Shown: positions 1 through 6,485 of the stretch, piece after piece
How positions within the stretch are numbered: the stretch's first letter is position 1
Layout: each line of letters begins with the position of its first letter
From: JAIOPA01 sp036522895
Lineage (GTDB): Bacteria; Eisenbacteria; RBG-16-71-46
Assembly: GCA_036522895.1 (NCBI GenBank)
Contig: DATDEX010000265.1
Location: 1 to 7,973, forward strand
Direction: 5' to 3'
DNA length: 7,973 nt
Notes under the pieces: generated by a model
The model's input: only the letters and a program-made list of their open reading frames with translations
What the model was told of the DNA's origin: nothing
Database searches by the model: none
Position numbers and translations under genes: made by a program

Positions 1-921
1 GGGCGTCTCGCCGCGCGGGCTCCGCTCGCGCTGCGGCTCACGCGCGCGCGGCCGCTCCTCTCCCGCCACGTCGTCGCGATCGTCGTCGTCGTCGTCGTCG
101 CGCGCCGGGCGGCGGACACGCTCCACCTTTTCGAGCGCGTCGCGTGCGGCGGCCTGCTCGGCCTCCTTCTTGTTGTGGCCGCGGCCCTCCCCGAGCGTGC
201 GCTTGCCGACCATGACCTCGACCATGAAGTGCTTGGAGTGGTCGGGTCCGTACTCGCTCCGGATGCGGTAGACGGGGTGCGTGCGGAACGCGTTCTGGAC
301 GTATTCCTGGAGGTGGCTCTTGTAGTTGGTGTGGCGCTTGTCCGAGGTGATCGCGTCGGATTCGGCGAGCAGGTGCTTGTGGATGAATGCCCGGGACGCC
401 TCGAATCCCTGGTCCAGGTAGATGGCGCCGATCACCGATTCGAACGCATCGGCGAGGATCGAGAGTCGCTGGCGGCCGCCGGACTCCACCTCGGAGTGGC
501 TCATGAGGACGAACCGGCCGAGGCCCATCCGCAGCGCGCGCCGGGACAGGATCGCCTTGGAGACGAGCAGCGACTTCGTCTTCGTGAGCTGCCCTTCGTG
601 CTCGTCCGGGTGGCGGCGATACAGGAACTCGCTCGTCACGAGCCCCAGGACCGAGTCGCCCAGGAACTCCAGCCGCTCGTTGGACTCGCGCGGCCCCTGC
701 CCGGTGACGCTCAGGTACGAGCGGTGGGTGAGCGCGAGCTTCAACAGGGTGAGCTCGTGGAACGGGGTCCCGTACTGGCGGCAGAACTCCGCCAGCACGC
801 GCCCTTCCTGCGCCCCGAGCGTCTGCTCGCGACTCGGAGCGCGCCGCGGCGTGCCGAAGAGCGAGCGAACCCAGCTCCAGAACGACTTGCGCGGGGGCGG
901 CAGCTCGACCGGCACCCGCAC
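1..921 (-). CDS. rnc: Ribonuclease III, 3' end cut by window edge
   Basis: Endoribonuclease that cuts double-stranded RNA, including the rRNA precursor, in the cytoplasm. The reading frame is open from a GTG at 919-921 to base 1 (307 codons, no stop). Counting from that GTG, LTHRSYL is at 64-70 and the family signature ERLEFLGDS at 82-90. Expected metal ligands E85, D89, E109, D158 and E161 are present (the last two in ADAFESVIGAIYLD). A dsRNA-binding domain spans about 198-266, with NYKSHLQEY near its start and HNKKEAEQAAARDALEKV at its end. Family members are usually about 220-250 residues. This one has roughly 55 residues before the nuclease domain, including a W/F-rich FWSWVRSLFG, and a charged tail of at least 40 residues containing seven consecutive Asp. 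The start is uncertain: no ATG fits, the Shine-Dalgarno is weak, and GTG 913-915 is an alternative. It lies 41 nt after fabF. Identity is very secure. Confidence 0.93.
   Translation of the reverse strand, partial: MRVPVELPPPRKSFWSWVRSLFGTPRRAPSREQTLGAQEGRVLAEFCRQYGTPFHELTLLKLALTHRSYLSVTGQGPRESNERLEFLGDSVLGLVTSEFLYRRHPDEHEGQLTKTKSLLVSKAILSRRALRMGLGRFVLMSHSEVESGGRQRLSILADAFESVIGAIYLDQGFEASRAFIHKHLLAESDAITSDKRHTNYKSHLQEYVQNAFRTHPVYRIRSEYGPDHSKHFMVEVMVGKRTLGEGRGHNKKEAEQAAARDALEKVERVRRPARDDDDDDDRDDVAGEERPRAREPQRERSPRGETP
82..99 (-). repeat. Six GAC codons in tandem inside rnc
   Basis: Six perfect GTC units on the + strand read as six Asp codons in rnc, followed by a GAT to give seven Asp. This is a trinucleotide repeat within the charged C-terminal tail and could vary in copy number without shifting the frame. 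Confidence 0.7.
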
Positions 922-962
922 CCGACGGCGCCCGCGGCCACCTCGCCGCCGGCTCCGGGCTT

Positions 963-2210
963 TTACGATGCGGCCCTCATCAGCAGTGACGCGTTGTGTC
1001 CGCCGAACCCAAAGGAGTTCGACATCGCGGCCTTCAGCTTGGCATTCCGGGCCGTGTTCGGAATCAGATCGAGATCGCATTGGGGATCCGGTGATTCGAG
1101 ATTGATGGTCGGTGGGACGACCCCCCGCTGCAGGGCGAGCGCGCACACGACGGCCTCGAGACCGCCGGCGGCACCGAGCAGGTGTCCGGTCATGGACTTG
1201 GTGGAACCCATCCACAAGCGCCGCGCGTGGTCCTGGAAGACCGTTTTCACCGCGGTCACTTCGATGGGGTCCCCGGCCGGCGTGGAAGTGCCATGGGCGT
1301 TGATGTACCCCACCTCGTCCGGTGCGGTCTGGGCGTCGGCCAGCGCGCGCCGCATGGCGCGCGCCGCTCCGTCGCCGTCCACGCACGGGGCGGTCATGTG
1401 GTAGGCATCGCCCGAGGCGCCGTAACCGGAAAGCTCGCACAGGAGCGTGGCGCCGCGCGCTTTCGCGTGGGCCTCCGTCTCGAGCACGAGCATCCCGGCT
1501 CCTTCGCCGATCACGAACCCGTCGCGTCCGGTATCGAACGGACGGCTCGCGTGCAGGGGATCGTCGTTTCGTGTGGAGAGTGCTCGCATGTTTCCGAAGC
1601 CGGCCACCGCCATGGGCGTGATGGTCGCTTCGGCGCCACCCGCGAGGATGATGTCGGCGTCACCGGCGCGCAACAACCGCAGCGCTTCGCCGATGGCGTT
1701 CGCGCCGGAGGCGCAGGCCGAGACCGTGCCGAAGTTCGGGCCTTTCAGCCCGAACGTGATCGACACCTGTCCGGCCGCCATGTCCGAGATCATCATCGGG
1801 ATGAAGAACGGGCTGACACGGCGGTGGCCCTTCTGGAGCAGGTTCGTGTGCTGTTCCTCGAACGTCTCCATGCCACCGATGCCGCTGCCGACGATGACGC
1901 CGATCCGCTCGGCATCGGGGACACCGTCCCCGAGCCCAGCCGATCCGAGCGCCTCGCGCGAAGCCACGACCGCATACTGGACGAAGCGATCCATCCGCTT
2001 CGCGTCCTTGCGGTCGATCAGCCCTTCGGACGAGAAGGCCTTCACCTCACACGCGAAACGCGTCTCGTAATCGGACGCGTCGAATCGCGTGATGGGACCC
2101 GCTCCGGACTTCCCGTCGACGAGGTTCTTCCAGCAGTCCTCGACGTTGTTCCCGACCGGAGAGACGACTCCCGCTCCGGTCACGAACACTCGAGGGCTAT
2201 CGCCGTTCAT
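963..2210 (-). CDS. fabF: Beta-ketoacyl-ACP synthase II (KAS II)
   Basis: Condenses malonyl-ACP with a growing acyl-ACP, the elongation step of type II fatty acid synthesis, in the cytosol. From the ATG at 2208-2210 it has 415 residues, the usual KAS II length. It begins RVFVTGAGVVSPVG after six residues. The catalytic triad is visible: C166 in VSACASGANA, H306 in NAHGTSTPAGD and H343 in GHLLGAAGG, with K338 in STKSMTG. The gatekeeper segment GFGG lies near the C-terminus (NSFGFGGHNASLLMRAAS). A GGGAG lies about 11 nt before the chosen ATG. The frame stays open upstream to 2375, with an in-frame ATG at 2280-2282 that would add 24 Gln/Ala-rich residues. I prefer 2210 because the family fold starts there, but the longer form is possible. 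Stop TAA at 963-965. It follows acpP after a structured 183-bp gap and precedes rnc. Confidence 0.96.
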   Translation of the reverse strand: MNGDSPRVFVTGAGVVSPVGNNVEDCWKNLVDGKSGAGPITRFDASDYETRFACEVKAFSSEGLIDRKDAKRMDRFVQYAVVASREALGSAGLGDGVPDAERIGVIVGSGIGGMETFEEQHTNLLQKGHRRVSPFFIPMMISDMAAGQVSITFGLKGPNFGTVSACASGANAIGEALRLLRAGDADIILAGGAEATITPMAVAGFGNMRALSTRNDDPLHASRPFDTGRDGFVIGEGAGMLVLETEAHAKARGATLLCELSGYGASGDAYHMTAPCVDGDGAARAMRRALADAQTAPDEVGYINAHGTSTPAGDPIEVTAVKTVFQDHARRLWMGSTKSMTGHLLGAAGGLEAVVCALALQRGVVPPTINLESPDPQCDLDLIPNTARNAKLKAAMSNSFGFGGHNASLLMRAAS

Positions 2211-2287
2211 GCGTCGCTTCTCTCCCTGTTGCACTGCAGGCTTCTCTGCTTGCTGCGCTCCTTGCTGCGTTGCGTGCTGCATTCCAT
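2207..2287 (-). other. Possible 26-codon leader ORF overlapping the fabF start
   Basis: A small frame opens with ATG at 2285-2287, six nt after a GGGAG Shine-Dalgarno. It encodes 26 residues (starts MECSTQRSKE, ends CNRERSDA; rich in Ser, Arg, Lys and Gln) and stops at TGA 2207-2209. That stop overlaps the fabF ATG as ATGA, the arrangement typical of translational coupling. The peptide resembles nothing I know. Its composition may simply reflect the GCAGCA-rich repeat it crosses, so it may be a translated leader, a decoy, or chance. Confidence 0.25.
2246..2269 (-). repeat. 12-bp tandem repeat in the fabF leader
   Basis: On the minus strand CGCAGCAAGGAG is followed directly by CGCAGCAAGCAG, two copies differing at one base. 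Further looser GCAGCA-type copies flank them. The repeat lies between acpP and the preferred fabF start. Confidence 0.6.
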
Positions 2288-2301
2288 GCGGCACTCCCTT
2301 C

Positions 2302-2315
2302 GTGTGGGTGGATTC
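2302..2315 (-). promoter_or_regulatory. Leader box shared with acpP (fabF copy)
   Basis: GAATCCACCCACAC on the minus strand, ending a few nt before a GGGAG ribosome-binding site. It matches 12 of 14 bases of the box in front of acpP (2653-2666) at nearly the same distance from a start codon (first base 28 nt before the ATG at 2287, versus 30 nt before the acpP ATG). Function unknown. Confidence 0.3.
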
Positions 2316-2322
2316 CTCAGAT

Positions 2323-2366
2323 GCCCCGCGCCGGCTCGTCCGCCACGAGGCGGTGGCGGCGCGGGC
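2323..2366 (-). other. Strong stem-loop between acpP and fabF
   Basis: The outer arms 2323-2333 and 2357-2366 are complementary over 10 bp with one bulged base, and all pairs are G-C. Inside, 2340-2344 pairs with 2349-2353 around a 4-nt loop. No run of U follows it in the transcript, so it is not a standard intrinsic terminator. Its place just after acpP suggests a role in mRNA stability or processing, which could let acpP be made in excess over fabF. That role is inference. Confidence 0.5.
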
Positions 2367-2393
2367 TTGCAGCACCCTGCGACTGCGGTTCGC

Positions 2394-2636
2394 TCACTTG
2401 CTCGCGTGCTGCTGCAGGTAGTTGAGCGCGTCGCCGACCGTCTTGAGCTTGTCGGCGTCCTCGTCCGGGATGTCGAGCCCGAACTCCTCCTCGAGCGCCA
2501 TCACCAGCTCGACGATGTCGAGCGAATCGGCGCCCAGGTCCTCGATGAACTTGGCCTCGGGCTGGAGCTGCTTGACGTCGACTTCCAGCTCCTTCGCGAT
2601 GATCTCCTTGACCTTGCTCTCGTCGAACGATGCCAT
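2394..2636 (-). CDS. acpP: Acyl carrier protein
   Basis: Small acidic protein that carries acyl intermediates of fatty acid synthesis on a 4'-phosphopantetheine arm. It has 80 residues, the usual ACP length. The attachment site is S38 in the diagnostic GADSLDIVELVMALEEEF, and the following helix II is acidic, as needed to dock with Fab enzymes. DIPDEDADKLKTVGDALNYL completes the fold. The start ATG (2634-2636) has an excellent AGGAGG seven to nine nt upstream, the strongest ribosome-binding site in the cluster, fitting the high demand for ACP. It sits 38 nt after fabG. A strong hairpin follows its stop codon (TGA, 2394-2396). Not an NRPS/PKS carrier, given the fab context on both sides. Confidence 0.98.
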   Translation of the reverse strand: MASFDESKVKEIIAKELEVDVKQLQPEAKFIEDLGADSLDIVELVMALEEEFGLDIPDEDADKLKTVGDALNYLQQHASK

Positions 2637-2652
2637 GTTGGATTCACCTCCT

Positions 2653-2666
2653 GTGTAGGGGGATTC
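2653..2666 (-). promoter_or_regulatory. Leader box shared with fabF (acpP copy)
   Basis: GAATCCCCCTACAC on the minus strand lies directly before the AGGAGG of acpP, in the 38-nt gap after fabG. It matches 12 of 14 bases of the box at 2302-2315. The gap just upstream is AT-rich for this genome (AACAAAGAATCC). It could be a translational or transcriptional signal, or coincidence. Confidence 0.3.
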
Positions 2667-2674
2667 TTTGTTCG

Positions 2675-3457
2675 CTATTCCATCACCATGCCGCCGTCGA
2701 CCGTCCAGGTCTGCCCGGTGACGTATCCGGCACGGGGTGAGGCGAGAAACGCGATCACCTCCGCCACGTCCTCCGGGGTCCCCAGGCGGCCGAGGGGGAT
2801 CCTCGCGCGGAGCTCGGCCTGGGCCGCCTCCGGCAGCTGCGCCGTCATGTCGGTGGCGATGAACCCGGGGCAGACGGCGTTCACCGTGATCGAGCGCGGG
2901 CTCAGCTCGCGCGCGAGCGCCTTCGTGAGCCCGAGGAGTCCCGCCTTGCTCGCGCAGTAGTTCGCCTGTCCGGCGTTCCCCATGAGCCCGACGACCGACG
3001 ACACGTTGACGATGCGTCCGTAGCGCGCCTTCATCATCGAGCGCGCCACCGCGCGCGCGCAGCGGAACGCGCCGGTGAGATTCGTATTGAGCACCTCGTC
3101 CCACTGCGCGTCGGTCATGCGCACGAACAGGCCGTCGCGGGTGAGCCCGGCGTTGTTGACCAGGATGTCGACGCGCCCGAGCTTCGCGAGCGCGTCGGCG
3201 AACGCCGCGTCCACCGCCTCGCTCCGGGTGATGTCCGCGGCGAACGCCTGCGCGTTCCCGCCGCCGTCGCGGATCGCCTTCGCCGCGGCCTCGGCCCGCT
3301 CGCCGTTTCGCGCGAAGATCGCCACCGTGGCGCCGCGCGCGGCGAGCGCGCGCGAGACCGCGAGCCCGATCCCGGTGGCCCCGCCGGTGACGAACGCCGC
3401 CTGCTGCTCCAGCTCGCGCGCCGCAGCGCCCGCCGGGTGAAGCCGGGTCTCGGTCAT
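2675..3457 (-). CDS. fabG: 3-oxoacyl-ACP reductase
   Basis: NADPH-dependent short-chain dehydrogenase that reduces 3-ketoacyl-ACP, the first reduction in each elongation cycle. It has 260 residues. The Rossmann nucleotide loop reads TGGATGIG (24-31), then NNAG at 101-104. Catalytic residues are N126, S154, Y167 and K171 with the correct 13- and 4-residue spacings (YCASK at 167-171). The end PRAGYVTGQTWTVDGGMVME is typical of FabG. The ATG (3455-3457) overlaps the fabD stop as ATGA and has GGGGAGGAG about five nt upstream, so this start is firm even though it gives about 14 extra N-terminal residues. The dinucleotide loop is less canonical than TGASRGIG. Position between fabD and acpP makes FabG much likelier than another SDR. 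Confidence 0.95.
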   Translation of the reverse strand: MTETRLHPAGAAARELEQQAAFVTGGATGIGLAVSRALAARGATVAIFARNGERAEAAAKAIRDGGGNAQAFAADITRSEAVDAAFADALAKLGRVDILVNNAGLTRDGLFVRMTDAQWDEVLNTNLTGAFRCARAVARSMMKARYGRIVNVSSVVGLMGNAGQANYCASKAGLLGLTKALARELSPRSITVNAVCPGFIATDMTAQLPEAAQAELRARIPLGRLGTPEDVAEVIAFLASPRAGYVTGQTWTVDGGMVME

Positions 3458-4401
3458 GCGCTCCTCCCCGCCGCGGAGAGCGCCGACCGCGTCGTCGCGA
3501 GGCTCTCCGGATCCTCCACGTTCCAGCTCGTCGCCGACGCCTCGATCGCGCGCAGGAGCCCGCGGAGCACCTTGCCGGTCCCGAGCTCGACGAAGCCCTC
3601 GACGCCCTGGGCGAGGAGCCAGCGCATGGAGTCCTCCCAGCGAACGCTCGCGAGCAGCTGGGCCTCGAGCGCCTGGCGGATCTCGCCCGATTTCTGCACC
3701 GGGCGCGCCGAGGCGTTCGAGATCACCGGGCAGCGCGCATCGCGGATCGACACCGAGGCGAGCGCCTCCGCGAGGCCCTTCGCGGCGGGCTCCATGAGCG
3801 GCGAGTGAAACGCCCCGCTCACCTCGAGCCGGATCGCGCGCTTCGCCCCGCGGGCCTTGGCGCGTTCGCACGCCGCGTCGACCGCCGCCGGCTCTCCCGA
3901 GATCACGACCTGGCCGGGCGCGTTCAGGTTCGCCGCGCGCACGATGCCCGCGCCCGCCGCCTCCGCGCACGCCGCCTCGGCCTCCTCGCGGGAGAGCCCG
4001 AGCAGCGCCGCCATGGCACCGGGCCGCGCGAGCCCGGCCTCGTACATCAACTGGCCACGCCGGCGCGTGAGGAGCAGTGCGTCCTCGAACGCGAGCGCCC
4101 CCGCGGCCACGCAGGCCGAGTACTCGCCCAGGCTGTGGCCGGCGACGTATTCCGGGGAGACGCCCGCCGCCTCGACCATGCGCCACGCCGCCACGCTGTG
4201 AGTGAGGAGCGCGGGCTGCGTGTGCACGCTCTTCTTGAGCTCCTCGGCCGGCCCGTTCCAGCACAGCGCGGAGAGCGGGAAGCCGAGCACGCGGTCCGCG
4301 GTCGCGAACGCCTCGCGCGCCTCCGGATATGCCTCCGCGAGCGCCTTCCCCATGCCGACGGCCTGCGCGCCCTGCCCGGGAAACAGGAACGCGAGCTTCA
4401 C
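3454..4401 (-). CDS. fabD: Malonyl-CoA:ACP transacylase
   Basis: Moves malonate from CoA to ACP, supplying the extender unit for FabH and FabF. It has 315 residues, the family length. It begins KLAFLFPGQGAQ right after the initiator. The nucleophile is S90 in GHSLGEYSA, the malonyl-carboxylate-binding Arg is R115 in RRGQLMYEA, and the catalytic His is H199 in SGAFHSPLM. NLNAPGQVVISG (158-169) is also characteristic, as is ELGTGKVLRGLLR near the end. The GTG start (4399-4401) overlaps the fabH stop as GTGA, and no other start would preserve the N-terminal strand. The upstream Shine-Dalgarno is weak, so translation probably depends on coupling to fabH. The stop overlaps fabG. Confidence 0.96.
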   Translation of the reverse strand: MKLAFLFPGQGAQAVGMGKALAEAYPEAREAFATADRVLGFPLSALCWNGPAEELKKSVHTQPALLTHSVAAWRMVEAAGVSPEYVAGHSLGEYSACVAAGALAFEDALLLTRRRGQLMYEAGLARPGAMAALLGLSREEAEAACAEAAGAGIVRAANLNAPGQVVISGEPAAVDAACERAKARGAKRAIRLEVSGAFHSPLMEPAAKGLAEALASVSIRDARCPVISNASARPVQKSGEIRQALEAQLLASVRWEDSMRWLLAQGVEGFVELGTGKVLRGLLRAIEASATSWNVEDPESLATTRSALSAAGRSA

Positions 4402-5465
4402 GAGACGGCCTGCCTTGCGGTCGCGGGCGTCGCCGCCGGGCGAGCGGCGCGCGCGGGCGGCAGCGTCCAGGTCATGGAGGACGCGCCCCACGTGGCCCCG
4501 CCGCCGAACGCCGCCATGCAGAGCTTGTCGCCCTTCTTCAAGCGCCCCGCACGCACGCACTCGTCGAGACCGATCGGGATCGAGGCCGACGACGTGTTGC
4601 CGTAGCGGTCGATGTTCACGTGGACCTTCTCCGGCGGCAGCCCGAGCCGCTCGCGTACGGCCTCGATGATGCGAAGGTTCGCCTGGTGCGGGATGAAGAG
4701 GTCGACCTCGTCGGGGGTCCAGCCCGCGGCCTCCACGCAGCGGAGCGTGGCCTCGCCCATGCTGCGCACCGCGAAGGGGTAGAGCTTCTTTCCCTGCATG
4801 CGGATGAAATGCTCGCGCGCCGCCACGGTGTGCTCGCTCGCCGGGTTGCGCGAGATCCCGGCGGGCACCTCGAGCACCTCGCCCAGCTCGCCGTCGCTGT
4901 GCATGTCCACCGCGTGGAGCCCGGCCCCGGGCTCGCAGGGCTGCAGCACCGCCGCGCCGGCCCCATCGCCGAACAGCACGCACGTGTTGCGGTCGGTGTA
5001 GTCCACGATGCGCGACAGCGTCTCGACGCCCACGACCAGTACCGTGTCGGCGAGGCTCGAGCCGATGAGCCCGCGCGCGAGCCCGGTGCCGAACACGAAC
5101 CCGGTGCAAGCGGCGAACATGTCGTACGCCGCGGCGCGGGTGGCCCCGAGCTTCTGCTGCAGCGTGCACGCGCACGAGGGCAGGATGCGATCGGGCGTGG
5201 TCGTCGCGAGGATGATGTGGTCCACGTCCAGGGCATCGACGCCGGCCATCTCCAGCGCGCGCTGGCAGGCGATCAACGCCAGGTCGCTCGAAGCCTGCCC
5301 GGTCGCCGCGATCCGGCGCTCGCGGATGCCGGTGCGCTCGACGATCCACTCGTCGGAGGTGTCGACGAGCTTCGCCAGGTCGGCGTTCGTGAGCACCCGA
5401 TCGGGCACGTACATGCCCGTGCCGGTGATCGTGGCGCCGCGGATTCCCTCAGGCCGCCGAATCAT
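4398..5465 (-). CDS. fabH: Beta-ketoacyl-ACP synthase III (KAS III)
   Basis: Initiates fatty acid synthesis by condensing acetyl-CoA (or another short acyl-CoA primer) with malonyl-ACP. It has 355 residues. ITGTGMYVPDRVLTN is at 13-27 and TSDEWIVERTGIRERR at 36-51. The Cys-His-Asn triad is C120 in DMFAACTGF, H260 in IPHQANLRI and N290 in YGNTSSASIP. FGDGAGAAVL (165-174) and the closing FGGGATWG are also typical. The ATG (5463-5465) lies 17 nt inside the end of plsX with a GAGGAG about 13 nt upstream. The fold ends near residue 333, leaving an Ala/Pro/Arg-rich tail of about 22 residues that is not in standard FabH. Primer specificity (straight or branched) cannot be told from these motifs. Confidence 0.96.
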   Translation of the reverse strand: MIRRPEGIRGATITGTGMYVPDRVLTNADLAKLVDTSDEWIVERTGIRERRIAATGQASSDLALIACQRALEMAGVDALDVDHIILATTTPDRILPSCACTLQQKLGATRAAAYDMFAACTGFVFGTGLARGLIGSSLADTVLVVGVETLSRIVDYTDRNTCVLFGDGAGAAVLQPCEPGAGLHAVDMHSDGELGEVLEVPAGISRNPASEHTVAAREHFIRMQGKKLYPFAVRSMGEATLRCVEAAGWTPDEVDLFIPHQANLRIIEAVRERLGLPPEKVHVNIDRYGNTSSASIPIGLDECVRAGRLKKGDKLCMAAFGGGATWGASSMTWTLPPARAARPAATPATARQAVS

Positions 5466-6471
5466 GATCGGACTGGATCTCCTCGCGAATGTGTTCGTTG
5501 ACGCGGCGCTCCACGAACGTGGTCAGGGTGTGGATCGCGCTCCGGAAGGCGCGCGGTCCGCTCGAGCCGTGGCCGACGAAGCACACGCCGTTCACGCCGA
5601 GGAGCGGCGCCGCACCGTACTCCTGCCAGTCGATGCGCGAGCGGAGCCTCGCCAGGGCACCCCGCATGAACAGCGCGCCGAACATGGCCAGCGGGTCGCG
5701 CTTGACCTCCTCGCGCACCGAGCGGCCGAGGAACGAGGCCGCGCTCTCCGCGGTCTTCAGGAGCACGTTGCCGGTGAAGCCGTCGGTGACGATGACGTCG
5801 CAGGTCCCCTTGAAGAGATCGCGGCCCTCGACGGGGCCGATGAAGTTCAAATGGCGCGCGGCTTTGAGGAGCGGCAGCACCTCCTGCACGAGCTGGTTGC
5901 CCTTGCTCTCCTCCTCGCCGATCGACAGCAGCCCGACGCGCGGGTTCTCGTGGCCGAGGAGATAGCGGGCGAAGCAGGCGCCCATGTGCGCGAACTGGAC
6001 GAGCCACGGGCCCTTCACCTCGGCGTTGGCCCCCACGTCGAGCACCACGGTGCCGTGACCGGTGTTGGGGAAGAACGCGGCCAGCGCGGGCCGCGACACG
6101 CCCTCGAGCCGGCCGAGCCCGAGGAGCGCGCTCGCCACCACCGCGCCGGTGTTGCCTGCGCTGAAGATGCCGTCCAATTGCCCGTCCTTATGGCGTTGGG
6201 TGAGCACGCCGAGCGACGTCCCGGCCTTCCGTGCGGCCACGGCCGCCTTGGCGCCCATGTCCACCTTTTCGGCAGCGTGGACGACGTCCACGAGCGACAC
6301 GTCCACGTGGGCGCGCGCCAGGGCCGCGCGGATTTCGGCCTCGTCGCCGACGAGCGTCAGCCGGAAGCGGCCGGGCCACTCGCGGAGCGCGAGCGCGGCG
6401 CCCTGGGCCACGGGATCCGGGCCGAAGTCGCCTCCCATCGCATCAATCCCGATGCGCGGGACAGGGGTCAT
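5449..6471 (-). CDS. plsX: Phosphate acyltransferase PlsX
   Basis: Peripheral membrane enzyme that makes acyl-phosphate from acyl-ACP and phosphate, the donor used by PlsY to start phospholipid synthesis. It has 340 residues, the family length. The signature GIDAMGGDFGPDP is at 8-20, SAGNTGA at 104-110, LLSIGEEESKGN at 181-192, TDGFTGNVLLKT at 229-240, and APLLGVNGV followed by HGSS (301-304) near the end. There is no signal peptide or clear membrane helix, as expected. The segment before SAGNTGA (about 68-95) departs from the usual MDxxPxxAxRxKxxSS pattern. The ATG is at 6469-6471, 14 nt after rpmF with only a weak ribosome-binding site. The last 17 nt overlap fabH, which uses its product pathway's ACP pool. 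Confidence 0.96.
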   Translation of the reverse strand: MTPVPRIGIDAMGGDFGPDPVAQGAALALREWPGRFRLTLVGDEAEIRAALARAHVDVSLVDVVHAAEKVDMGAKAAVAARKAGTSLGVLTQRHKDGQLDGIFSAGNTGAVVASALLGLGRLEGVSRPALAAFFPNTGHGTVVLDVGANAEVKGPWLVQFAHMGACFARYLLGHENPRVGLLSIGEEESKGNQLVQEVLPLLKAARHLNFIGPVEGRDLFKGTCDVIVTDGFTGNVLLKTAESAASFLGRSVREEVKRDPLAMFGALFMRGALARLRSRIDWQEYGAAPLLGVNGVCFVGHGSSGPRAFRSAIHTLTTFVERRVNEHIREEIQSDHDSAA

Positions 6472-6485
6472 GAGGGCGTCCGCCG

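Noticed and set aside
82..99. Short GTC array as a CRISPR or satellite
   Set aside because: The units are only three bases with no spacers, and they read as Asp codons in rnc.
2323..2366. Intrinsic terminator after acpP
   Set aside because: The stem is strong but no U run follows, so I list it only as a stem-loop.
1182..2960. A 592-codon open frame on the + strand, and other long + strand frames at 175-1404, 3805-4605, 4329-5501 and 5008-6525
   Set aside because: They lie antisense to fabF, acpP, fabG, fabD, fabH, plsX and rnc, whose products are unmistakable. The translations are Arg/Ala/Pro-rich with no family motifs, as expected for the shadow of high-GC codons.
2394..3104. Reading acpP as a 236-residue protein with a long N-terminal part
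   Set aside because: The extension overlaps fabG in another frame and is low-complexity. The ATG at 2636 has a very strong ribosome-binding site and gives a normal 80-residue ACP.
2675..4264. FabG or FabD as long fusions with an N-terminal domain
   Set aside because: The extra parts are shadows of fabD and fabH. Overlapping ATGA and GTGA starts give products of normal size.
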